Assembly: GCA_964528095.1 (NCBI GenBank)
Contig: CAZGSG010000390.1
Coordinates: forward strand, 1 to 5,322
Source of the DNA: CAZGSG01 sp964528095
GTDB lineage: Bacteria; Bacteroidota; Bacteroidia; Chitinophagales; Chitinophagaceae
Direction: 5' to 3'
DNA length: 5,322 bases
Made by a program: the position numbers and the translations under genes. This document shows, piece by piece, positions 1-5,322 of this stretch (positions are counted from its first letter, which is position 1; every line of letters begins with the position of its first letter). The notes beneath the pieces were generated by a model, which worked only from the letters and a program-made list of their open reading frames with translations, did not search any database and was not told where the DNA came from.

Positions 1-1219
1 TTATTTTAGATACATCTTCCGCAACATACCTGTTAGCCAGCAGCATGAACTCTTCTATCAACTGGTGAGACTCTTTACTTTCTTTGATCACAATCCCTAT
101 CGGGTCACCCTTTTCATCCAGTTTGAAACGAACCTCTGTAGAGGAAAAATTAATGGCGCCTTTGTTAAAGCGTTTCTTGCGCATCTTTTGTGCCAGGTCA
201 TTCAGTACCAGCATCTCTTCCGAATAATCACCTGTTTTTGTTTCTATGATCGACTGGGCATCTTCGTAGGTGAACCGGTGGTCGGAATGTATAACTGTTT
301 TACCCAGCCAGTGCTGTTTTACTTCGGCTTTTGCATTTATCTGGAAAATAGCCGAAAAAGTAAGTTTATCTTCTTTGGGGCGTAGCGAGCAAAGCACATT
401 CGATATATGTTCCGGCAACATTGGATTCACCCGGTCAGGCAGGTACACCGATGTTGCTTTCTGGTAAGCGAACTTATCAAGTGCATTATCCGGTTCTACA
501 TAATGACTCACATCCGCAATGTGTACACCAATTTCATAAAGACCCGCTTTCAATACCCTGAATGAAATGGCATCGTCAAAATCTTTTGCATCTGCAGGAT
601 CTATGGTGAATGTGAGAATATCCCGTACATCTTTTCGTTTTTTTATTTCCTCTTCGGAAATGGTATCCGGTATTCTTGCCGCTACTTCCAGCGCATCATC
701 AGGAAACTCAAGCGCAAATCCATTTTCCAGCAATATCTCTTTCATTGCCGCATCATTACTATTCTCTGCATCCAGTATGCTTACGATCTCGCCTACGGGT
801 CTTTTATCGCCTTTATCCCATTTTACCAGTCTTGCCACCACCCTGTCCCTGTCCTTTGCCTGGTTGATGGCAGACAGGGGTATAAAAAAGTCAGGCATCG
901 GTTTGTCAGATTCCGCCACAAAAAAGCCGAAATTCTCTGTAAGTTGTAACTGGCCGATAAATTCTTTCCGTTTCCTGTCCAGCACTTCTATTACTTCACC
1001 CTGCATACGCCGGCCGCCACTGCTTTTTACTCTTACGATCACACTAACACCATGCATGGCCGTACTAAAATCATTCGGCCGGATCCTAATATCGGTGTCC
1101 ATGGTCGGAACGATCACAAATCCCATTCCCGACCTTGTTATATCCAATACACCTTTGAAGGTTTTGCCATCTGTAGCGCCACCTTTATTTTTCTTTTTTG
1201 AATCGTTTTTTCTTCCCAT
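1..1219 (-). CDS. rnr: Ribonuclease R, N-terminal 406 codons (cut by left window edge)
   Basis: A processive 3'-to-5' exoribonuclease of the RNase II/RNB family, which degrades structured RNA, including rRNA and mRNA decay intermediates, in the cytoplasm. The frame is open from the ATG at 1219 to base 1. A lysine-rich start (residues 1-18) leads into a first cold-shock OB domain (about 21-64, FKGVLDITRSGMGFVIV) and a second (about 87-134, FIGQLQLTENFGFFVAE). The RNB domain begins near 197. It carries the metal-binding signature DPADAKDFDDA (207-217), with acidic residues D207, D213, D215 and D216 spaced as in E. coli RNase II/R. GVHIADVSHYV (231-241) and YLPDRVNPMLPEHISNVLCS (259-278) follow. 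The rest of RNB and the S1 domain lie outside the window. The in-frame lpxK stop at 1231-1229 leaves no earlier ATG, so the N-terminal helix-turn-helix of E. coli RNase R is absent. It follows lpxK by 9 nt, in the same frame, as the last visible operon gene. The family is certain; RNase R rather than another RNB enzyme rests on the two cold-shock domains and basic N-terminus. Confidence 0.96.
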   Translation of the reverse strand, partial: MGRKNDSKKKNKGGATDGKTFKGVLDITRSGMGFVIVPTMDTDIRIRPNDFSTAMHGVSVIVRVKSSGGRRMQGEVIEVLDRKRKEFIGQLQLTENFGFFVAESDKPMPDFFIPLSAINQAKDRDRVVARLVKWDKGDKRPVGEIVSILDAENSNDAAMKEILLENGFALEFPDDALEVAARIPDTISEEEIKKRKDVRDILTFTIDPADAKDFDDAISFRVLKAGLYEIGVHIADVSHYVEPDNALDKFAYQKATSVYLPDRVNPMLPEHISNVLCSLRPKEDKLTFSAIFQINAKAEVKQHWLGKTVIHSDHRFTYEDAQSIIETKTGDYSEEMLVLNDLAQKMRKKRFNKGAINFSSTEVRFKLDEKGDPIGIVIKESKESHQLIEEFMLLANRYVAEDVSKI

Positions 1220-1228
1220 AAATATTTT

Positions 1229-2302
1229 TTAACCGGGCTGCTTAAAGTGCCGGATGAAGTTAATAACAAGTTGATTGAATTGATCACCTTCCTCAAATAA
1301 AAACTGGTGCCTGACCGGGATCACGTACAAAGGAAGATCGTCCAGCTCCCGGTTGAATTTCATCAGGCGCACCGCATCTTTTTCGGTGGTAAGAATGATC
1401 TTATTGGCAGAACTGAGAGAGTTGAATTTTTTCCGGATATCTTTCAGGTCATCAATAGTAAAAATATGGTGATCCGAGTACTGCATCAGATGGTACGTTT
1501 TACAATGTTCTTCCAGTAATGCCTTCAGCGGCTTTGGATTGGCGATACCCGATACAAGCAATACTTCCGTATCCTCCGTCAGGTCAAGACCCTGACGGCT
1601 GGAAAGATGATATAGTTGCCCATACTCGATACTTGTAAAAAAAACAGCCTGCCCTGCCAATGGATTTATTTCCCTGGTAATCTCCTTTTTCTCCTTTTCT
1701 GAAATACCCGCGTCACATTTGGTGACCACGATGATGTCTGCTCTTTTATAGCTGGATTTTATATCACGAAGATCCCCCGTAGGTAAATAAAAATCACGGG
1801 TGAACAGATTGCCATATTCCGTCAGTATGATATTCAGGCCTGCTTTAATCGTACGATGCTGGAAAGCATCATCCAGGATAATGGCCTGCGTGCCAGGCCT
1901 GTCATGCAATAACTGGGGAATGGCTTCTATCCGTTCTTCACCAACAGCAACAGGGATCTCTGGAAATTTAAGGTGAAACTGCATGGGCTCATCCCCTATT
2001 TCCAATGCAGTGGTCGTTTCATTTGCCAACGCATAGCCTCTTGTTTTTCTTTTATATCCGCGGCTCAATGTAGCTACCTGGAAATGATCTTTTAATAATC
2101 GCAGCAGGTATTCCACCATTGGCGACTTTCCCGTACCTCCTACTGATAAATTGCCAATACAAATGACCGGCAATGCAAAAGAAGTAGAAGGGAATATCTT
2201 TTTATCAAAAAGAAAATTACGGACGCTGATAATAAGCCAGTACAGTATTGCAAATGGCAATAGGAGAATGCGAAAAGACTTGAGAAATAAGTTAGAAAAC
2301 AT
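1229..2302 (-). CDS. lpxK: Tetraacyldisaccharide 4'-kinase (lipid A 4'-kinase)
   Basis: LpxK phosphorylates the 4' position of the tetraacyl disaccharide 1-phosphate using ATP, giving lipid IVA in the Raetz pathway at the inner face of the cytoplasmic membrane. The 357-residue product is of normal family length. Residues about 9-29 form a hydrophobic, probably membrane-anchoring helix. The P-loop is GNLSVGGTGKSP (50-61), followed by SRGY (80-83), GDEP (103-106), the Walker B-like DDAFQHR (144-150), LPTGDLRD (173-180), VTKCD (193-197), DHH (277-279) and TTEKDAVRL (305-313). From family knowledge, the GDEP aspartate and a DHH histidine match the region of the catalytic residues described for Aquifex LpxK; I infer this by motif, not alignment. 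The ATG at 2302 overlaps the end of the upstream cyclo-ligase gene by 11 nt in another frame, suggesting translational coupling. There is no Shine-Dalgarno sequence. All key motifs look intact, so the enzyme should be active and the organism should make lipid A. Confidence 0.97.
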   Translation of the reverse strand: MFSNLFLKSFRILLLPFAILYWLIISVRNFLFDKKIFPSTSFALPVICIGNLSVGGTGKSPMVEYLLRLLKDHFQVATLSRGYKRKTRGYALANETTTALEIGDEPMQFHLKFPEIPVAVGEERIEAIPQLLHDRPGTQAIILDDAFQHRTIKAGLNIILTEYGNLFTRDFYLPTGDLRDIKSSYKRADIIVVTKCDAGISEKEKKEITREINPLAGQAVFFTSIEYGQLYHLSSRQGLDLTEDTEVLLVSGIANPKPLKALLEEHCKTYHLMQYSDHHIFTIDDLKDIRKKFNSLSSANKIILTTEKDAVRLMKFNRELDDLPLYVIPVRHQFLFEEGDQFNQLVINFIRHFKQPG

Positions 2303-2861
2303 ACACGTTATACGGTGTGATACAAAGGTCTAAAGGTACATCAAATTCATGCCGGTCCTCGATGTTATCCACCGGTTCAAAATAGCTGAAAGCGATCTTG
2401 ATACAATCATCGGCGCATCCTGACAGGTATTTATCATAAAATCCTTTACCATAGCCCACCCGGTAACCTTGCCGGTCAACTGCAAGCAGGGGCACAAATA
2501 CCAGGTCAAGCTGCCTCGGATCGATTATATCACCGCTGCCCGGTTCATAGATATTCAATGCATGTTTGGTAAATGGTGTGTCGATATCGGTAATGATGGC
2601 CTTCATTAAACCTGTTTCAAAATCCGATACGGGATAACATACCCTGAGTTCCGGATTTCGAAACTTCAGGAACTCCGTAAGGGGATGTGTATCTGGTTCA
2701 TTATTTTCCTCAATAGGCCAGTAAGAAAGTAAAGAAGATATAAACGGTAAAGGAGCTGTCTGAAACTGGATCAGTAAAAGGTCATCCAGTTTGATCCGTT
2801 CCTGTACAGACAAAGCCATTCTTTTTTCGCGATATACTTTTCTTGCTTCTTTCTTTAGCAT
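2292..2861 (-). CDS. 5-formyltetrahydrofolate cyclo-ligase (5-FCL/MTHFS)
   Basis: This enzyme converts 5-formyltetrahydrofolate to 5,10-methenyltetrahydrofolate with ATP, returning a folate by-product of serine hydroxymethyltransferase to the one-carbon pool. The 189-residue length is typical. The N-terminus LKKEARKVYREKRMALS (2-18) has the basic K-x-x-x-R pattern of the family, where lysine and arginine residues contact ATP and folate. The diagnostic C-terminal motif occupies 124-146 and includes PLLAVDRQGYRVGYGKG and FYDKYL, corresponding to the family pattern AFD-x-x-G-x-R-LGYGGGFYDR. LPLDLC-like VPLDLCIT (175-182) closes the fold. The ATG at 2861 lies 6 nt after the rsmD stop, and the stop codon overlaps the lpxK start by 11 nt. 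No Shine-Dalgarno sequence is visible. Names in use include fau, ygfA and mthfs; no symbol is given because the choice varies by lineage. The 6S RNA gene that often accompanies ygfA in proteobacteria is not seen here. Confidence 0.95.
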   Translation of the reverse strand: MLKKEARKVYREKRMALSVQERIKLDDLLLIQFQTAPLPFISSLLSYWPIEENNEPDTHPLTEFLKFRNPELRVCYPVSDFETGLMKAIITDIDTPFTKHALNIYEPGSGDIIDPRQLDLVFVPLLAVDRQGYRVGYGKGFYDKYLSGCADDCIKIAFSYFEPVDNIEDRHEFDVPLDLCITPYNVYVF

Positions 2862-2867
2862 GATGTA

Positions 2868-3434
2868 CTATAATTTTGCCGGCGGCACGGCAGGCTGTTC
2901 ATTCACAAAGATTGAAAAGATGGTCGTGCCATAATTTTTTTCCATTTTGTACAACGGAAATTTTTTATACTCGTTCCTCGGAGTATGTTCCAGCACAAAC
3001 CAGCCCCCGGGTTTCAATAGTTCTTTTGCAACAACCAGTTTTGGCAACTCATCGATCGTTGTAAGCGCATAAGGTGGTCCTGCAAAAATAAAATCAAATT
3101 GCTCTGTACATTGATTGATATACCTGAATACGTCCATCTTTATCACTTTCAGGTTTTCTATACGTAAGGTTGCTGCTGTTTTTTTTATAAACTCGTACAT
3201 CGTTGCATCTTTTTCTACAGTAGTCAGATCTTTAGCGCCCCTTGATGCAAGTTCATAACTGATATTTCCTGTACCGCCGAAAAGATCAAGTGTACTCAAC
3301 TCTTCAATATCCAGTTTATGTTGTATGACATTGAATAAACCTTCCTTGGCTATATCCGTGGTTGGCCTTGTGTAAGGCATGTTTGTGGGAGGATTGAATT
3401 TCCGCCCCCCATGTTCACCACCTATGATACGCAT
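2868..3434 (-). CDS. rsmD: 16S rRNA (guanine(966)-N(2))-methyltransferase RsmD
   Basis: RsmD is a class I SAM-dependent methyltransferase that modifies G966 (E. coli numbering) of 16S rRNA in the small subunit. The 188 residues match the family length. The start MRIIGGEHGGRKF (1-13) and the RPTTDIAKEGLFNV block (23-36) are hallmarks of the RsmD family. SAM-binding motif I is LDLFGGTGN (49-57), the acidic end of the next strand is TVEKD (72-76), and IKMDVFRY (98-105) supplies a further acidic position. Motif IV reads FIFAGPPYAL (115-124): the usual D or N before PPY is a glycine codon, GGA. The end, with VLEHTP (147-152) and NYGTTIFSIF (167-176), is again typical. Because the whole scaffold is RsmD-like, I keep the call and flag the motif change separately. 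The ATG at 3434 overlaps the DUF3822 stop by 13 nt, implying translational coupling; the cyclo-ligase gene follows after 6 nt. Confidence 0.94.
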   Translation of the reverse strand: MRIIGGEHGGRKFNPPTNMPYTRPTTDIAKEGLFNVIQHKLDIEELSTLDLFGGTGNISYELASRGAKDLTTVEKDATMYEFIKKTAATLRIENLKVIKMDVFRYINQCTEQFDFIFAGPPYALTTIDELPKLVVAKELLKPGGWFVLEHTPRNEYKKFPLYKMEKNYGTTIFSIFVNEQPAVPPAKL

Positions 3435-4246
3435 AGGGCTATTTGATTAAGTGAAGAAAAGAAATGCGAAGGATACTCCTGTCCTTCTATTGCCGGCGCA
3501 TCCCAGGATGCAGTGGTAAAATGGACATCAAGAAAATACTGGTAGATATCCCTGTATAGCGCAGAATCTTTTTCGATCAGCCCTGATAAATTAAGTCTTA
3601 CTTCTTCCTGCGCGATCGAATATTGCCGGCAGGCATTCAGCAACGTATAGATAACATCTGCGGGATTGGCGTATAAATATGTTTGTGCCAGCAATAATTT
3701 GTTTTCGCTGATAAGAATAAGCGAAAATTCATCGGTGCGAAAATCGATCGTCATCGAATCTTTTGCCTGGGCAAGATCAACCGCCCTTATACCAATTGAG
3801 TAAGCATGCTGGTATGACCCCGGGCTGAAACGCTCTGCAAGAATACGGTGTACACCCTTCGGCACTGCAAATACATTTTGTAATTGCCAGGTCTCAACCA
3901 TTTCAGACATTATTGCGGACGATCCGTTCACTCCATACATTTTCTGCAGCATGAGCGCTGCATCTTTTTCTTTATACTGCCCGAATGGAATTAATACACT
4001 CTGGGGATGATCGTAACTGATGATCACCCTGGAAAATGATTGATCCAGTTCAGGGTGATTACGAAGAATGCCTGAAACAGCCGCTTCATCCATATCTTCC
4101 GCTGTATAAAAAGACAGGTTATATAATTGATTCGTCGTGGTACTGCAAATGGCAAAACCCAAATGTTTCTCTCCTGTTTTAATAGCTAAAACCGGCTCCT
4201 GTTGCTGATTACCGATATCGGTTGATATTTGAAAAATTGGCTTCAC
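3422..4246 (-). CDS. DUF3822 family protein, function unknown, GTG start
   Basis: This is a 274-residue protein that I recognise by overall pattern and context as DUF3822, a Bacteroidota family with no assigned biochemical role. From memory, a Bacteroides member was solved and described as having an actin-like ATPase fold. The sequence shows two strand-rich hairpin blocks compatible with a duplicated fold: VLAIKTGEKHLGFAIC (19-34) and MTIDFRTDEFSLILISENK (165-183). Helical stretches follow, then the C-terminal HFFSSLNQIALC (261-272). I see no clear phosphate-binding DxGT motif, so ATP binding is doubtful. There is no signal peptide or membrane segment, so it is probably cytosolic. The start is GTG at 4246: an in-frame TAA at 4258-4256 rules out longer forms, and the next in-frame ATG is at codon 52. 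It is the promoter-proximal gene, overlapping rsmD by 13 nt, which hints at a role connected with ribosome maturation. That is inference from position only. Confidence 0.82.
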   Translation of the reverse strand: MKPIFQISTDIGNQQQEPVLAIKTGEKHLGFAICSTTTNQLYNLSFYTAEDMDEAAVSGILRNHPELDQSFSRVIISYDHPQSVLIPFGQYKEKDAALMLQKMYGVNGSSAIMSEMVETWQLQNVFAVPKGVHRILAERFSPGSYQHAYSIGIRAVDLAQAKDSMTIDFRTDEFSLILISENKLLLAQTYLYANPADVIYTLLNACRQYSIAQEEVRLNLSGLIEKDSALYRDIYQYFLDVHFTTASWDAPAIEGQEYPSHFFSSLNQIALCVS

Positions 4247-4258
4247 TGATCTTTTTTA

Positions 4259-4270
4259 ATTGCGTGCAAT
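4259..4270. repeat. Short inverted repeat near the predicted operon transcription start
   Basis: The sequence ATTGCGTGCAAT has perfect 5-bp arms (ATTGC/GCAAT) around a 2-bp spacer. It falls just downstream of the putative -7 element, covering the likely transcription start and early leader of the operon, a position where an operator could act. A symmetry this short can arise by chance, and no regulator is recognised. Confidence 0.3.
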
Positions 4271-4276
4271 GTTATG

Positions 4277-4284
4277 CAAAAATA
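4277..4284 (-). promoter_or_regulatory. Putative Bacteroidota -7 element for the DUF3822-rnr operon
   Basis: On the minus strand these bases read TATTTTTG, a full match to the Bacteroidota primary sigma factor consensus TAnnTTTG. It lies 30 nt upstream of the GTG start at 4246, which would give a leader of roughly 20-27 nt. A good -33 TTG/TTTG at the usual spacing of about 19-21 bp is missing. The nearest TTG (4300-4298) is only 13 bp away, so strength and identity are uncertain. Confidence 0.55.
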
Positions 4285-4370
4285 CGCAGTGGAACAGCAA
4301 GTTCTTCTGCCCAGGGTTCGGAGTTTTGGCTCATTGACCGGCGATGCATTTTATAATCGACCAATCTTGT

Positions 4371-4419
4371 ATGAACTACGAACACTGAACTAAGAACTTA
4401 GAGCAATGAACTAAAAACC
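4371..4419 (+). repeat. Degenerate heptanucleotide tandem array, seven units of NNGAACT
   Basis: Read in 7-bp steps from 4371 the units are ATGAACT, ACGAACA, CTGAACT, AAGAACT, TAGAGCA, ATGAACT and AAAAACC. Five of seven keep GAAC at positions 3-6, and the phase is never lost over 49 bp. The first two bases of each unit vary freely. The array ends 17 bp before the putative MATE -7 element, so it covers the place where a -33 element would lie. It also contains a small inverted repeat, CTAAGAACTTAG, at 4390-4401. Short tandem heptamers are known in some bacterial genomes, for example the STRR sequences of cyanobacteria; I cannot say whether this belongs to a genome-wide family. Confidence 0.72.
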
Positions 4420-4436
4420 CGTCCCTTGCTTTTCCG

Positions 4437-4444
4437 TAAGTTTG
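4437..4444 (+). promoter_or_regulatory. Putative Bacteroidota -7 element for the MATE gene
   Basis: TAAGTTTG matches the TAnnTTTG consensus at every fixed position and is followed by GCGGCCCATTC before the ATG at 4455. Transcription starting a few bases after the element would give a leader of only about 3-6 nt. No TTG lies at the expected -33 distance; that region is occupied by the end of the heptamer array. The TAA within this element is also the in-frame stop that fixes the MATE start. Confidence 0.55.
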
Positions 4445-4454
4445 CGGCCCATTC

Positions 4455-5322
4455 ATGGCAAACAATATTCCAAATAGTGATCTTCTGGTTGAAATATCTA
4501 ATAAACAGGTGTTAAAGATCGCTTTGCCCATTACGCTGGCTTTATTGGTGCCCCAGATCAATTTTGTGGCCAATACTGTTTTTTTGAGTCATTTAGGTGA
4601 AACAGAACTGGGCGCGGCAGGCATTACGGGTGTTTATTACCTTGTATTTGCATTAGTAGGAAACGGACTCAATAGTGGCTTGCAAAGCCTTATGGCCCGC
4701 CGTGCCGGCGAAAACAGGCCACTGGAGATCGGGAGGATGTTTTCCCAGTCGATCTGGATCGCCCTGTTATTGGCCATTATCGGAATAGGTATCACTTTCC
4801 TGGCATCTCCCTGGTTTTTATCCAGCGTACTGAAAATCCCGGCCGTGCAACAGGAGTCCACCGAATTTCTGAAGATCCGGATCATGGGCCTGCCCTTTCT
4901 CTATTTATTTCAAATGGGCAATGCCTTACTTGTCGGGACCAATAACAGCCGCTATATGAAATACGGTTTTGCAATAGAAGCCGGGCTCAACATATTGCTG
5001 GACTATGTATTGATCAATGGTCATTGGGGATTTCCTAAAATGGGATTTAACGGGGCGGCTGTTGCTTCGGTGATTGCGGAAGCGACGGGAATGATCATTG
5101 TATTTGGCATTATCTTTTATAAAAAATTTCATGCGCGTTTTTCCCTGTTTGTTCAGTTAAAATTCAATAAACAACTTTCCGGGCTTATTTTCCGCCAGTC
5201 ATCACCCCTGATCATGCAGTTCGTATTAAGTGTAGGCGCCTGGATATTATTTTATATCCTGGTTGAAAATAGCCGCACCGGCGAGAATACACAACGACCA
5301 CTTGCAATCAGCAATACAATGC
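4455..5322 (+). CDS. MATE family efflux transporter, N-terminal 289 codons (cut by right window edge)
   Basis: MATE transporters are inner-membrane antiporters, usually of 12 helices, that export drugs or metabolites in exchange for Na+ or H+. The visible part covers about two thirds of a typical 440-460 residue protein, including the whole first half. A helix begins near residue 20 with VLKIALPITLALLVPQ (19-34), the usual first MATE helix with its conserved proline. FLSHLGETELGAAGI (43-57) matches the family's first loop. ARRAGE (81-86) is the conserved cytoplasmic loop. The signature around 178-203 includes LNILLDYVLING and GFPKMGFNGAAVA. The second half starts near 247 with RQSSPLIMQFVLSVGAWILF, and the window ends at AISNTM. 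An in-frame TAA at 4437-4439 and the lack of other starts fix the ATG at 4455. The substrate cannot be told from the sequence. It is divergent from the operon and probably separately regulated. Confidence 0.94.
   Translation, partial: MANNIPNSDLLVEISNKQVLKIALPITLALLVPQINFVANTVFLSHLGETELGAAGITGVYYLVFALVGNGLNSGLQSLMARRAGENRPLEIGRMFSQSIWIALLLAIIGIGITFLASPWFLSSVLKIPAVQQESTEFLKIRIMGLPFLYLFQMGNALLVGTNNSRYMKYGFAIEAGLNILLDYVLINGHWGFPKMGFNGAAVASVIAEATGMIIVFGIIFYKKFHARFSLFVQLKFNKQLSGLIFRQSSPLIMQFVLSVGAWILFYILVENSRTGENTQRPLAISNTM

Larger units (their letters stand above)
1..4284 (-). other. Probable operon DUF3822-rsmD-5FCL-lpxK-rnr
   Basis: Five consecutive minus-strand genes are joined by a 13-nt overlap, a 6-nt gap, an 11-nt overlap and a 9-nt gap. 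None of these junctions has room for a promoter or a stem-loop terminator, so one transcript from the intergenic region near 4277-4284 is the simplest reading. It would run past the left edge of the window. Internal promoters inside coding sequence cannot be excluded by eye. Confidence 0.85.
4247..4454. other. Divergent intergenic region between the DUF3822 operon and the MATE gene
   Basis: These 208 bp separate two genes transcribed away from each other, so the region should hold promoters for both. It contains a TAnnTTTG match on each strand, a 12-bp inverted repeat at 4259-4270 and a seven-unit heptanucleotide array at 4371-4419. The central part, about 4290-4370, shows no recognisable RNA gene, terminator or other element. 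No convincing small gene is present; the short open frames across it extend antisense into the MATE gene. Confidence 0.85.

Noticed and set aside
567..1232. A 221-codon open frame on the plus strand opposite rnr
   Set aside because: It lies entirely antisense to the RNase R coding sequence, which has strong domain matches. Its product is serine- and leucine-rich with no recognisable domain, as expected for a shadow frame.
4299..4326. GTTC-like words that might extend the heptamer array in inverted orientation
   Set aside because: The spacing between them is 15 bp and then irregular, so they do not keep the 7-bp phase.
4334..4357. TTGACC followed by TATAAT, resembling an E. coli sigma-70 promoter on the plus strand
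   Set aside because: The spacer is only 12 bp instead of about 17, and Bacteroidota use a different consensus (TTTG and TAnnTTTG). Probably chance in AT-rich sequence.
4376..4573. A 65-codon minus-strand open frame running from the MATE gene across the heptamer array
   Set aside because: Its first two thirds are antisense to clear MATE coding sequence, and its end is just the translated repeat. No start-site or promoter support.
4637..5132. Two minus-strand open frames (82 and 68 codons) within the MATE gene
   Set aside because: Both are antisense to a well-supported membrane transporter and show no recognisable domain.
1..5322. Search for insertion sequences, CRISPR arrays, tRNA genes, toxin-antitoxin or defence genes
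   Set aside because: No long inverted repeats, repeat-spacer pattern, tRNA-like cloverleaf or relevant protein motif was seen; coding sequence fills about 96 percent of the window with housekeeping and transporter genes.

Overview
The window reads as a chromosomal housekeeping segment from a Bacteroidota bacterium, most likely the Chitinophagaceae/Sphingobacteriia side of the phylum. Three things point there. It carries a DUF3822 protein, a family I know only from this phylum. Both putative promoters match the Bacteroidota -7 consensus TAnnTTTG. None of the start codons has a convincing Shine-Dalgarno sequence. Base composition looks moderate and even, with no sign of recent transfer. The genus cannot be named from the sequence alone.

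Layout: positions 1-4246 hold five tightly packed minus-strand genes. In transcription order they are a DUF3822 protein (GTG start at 4246), rsmD (16S rRNA m2G966 methyltransferase), a 5-formyltetrahydrofolate cyclo-ligase, lpxK (lipid A 4'-kinase) and rnr (RNase R). The junctions are a 13-nt overlap, a 6-nt gap, an 11-nt overlap and a 9-nt gap, so a single transcript is very likely. RNase R is cut by the left window edge after 406 codons. Positions 4247-4454 are a 208-bp divergent intergenic region. It contains a -7 element for each direction, a 12-bp inverted repeat near the predicted operon transcription start, and a degenerate tandem array of seven 7-bp units (consensus NNGAACT). From 4455 rightwards on the plus strand runs the first 289 codons of a MATE-family efflux transporter, cut by the right edge.

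Functionally the operon mixes ribosome maturation (RsmD), RNA turnover (RNase R), one-carbon metabolism (5-FCL) and outer-membrane lipid A synthesis (LpxK). It looks like a growth-linked housekeeping cluster rather than one pathway. The MATE gene is divergently transcribed and probably independent.

I found no mobile element, CRISPR array, RNA gene, defence system or clearly new system. The points most worth a second look are the heptanucleotide array between the divergent promoters, the D-to-G change in the RsmD (D/N)PPY motif, the DUF3822-rsmD overlap, and the near-leaderless MATE start.
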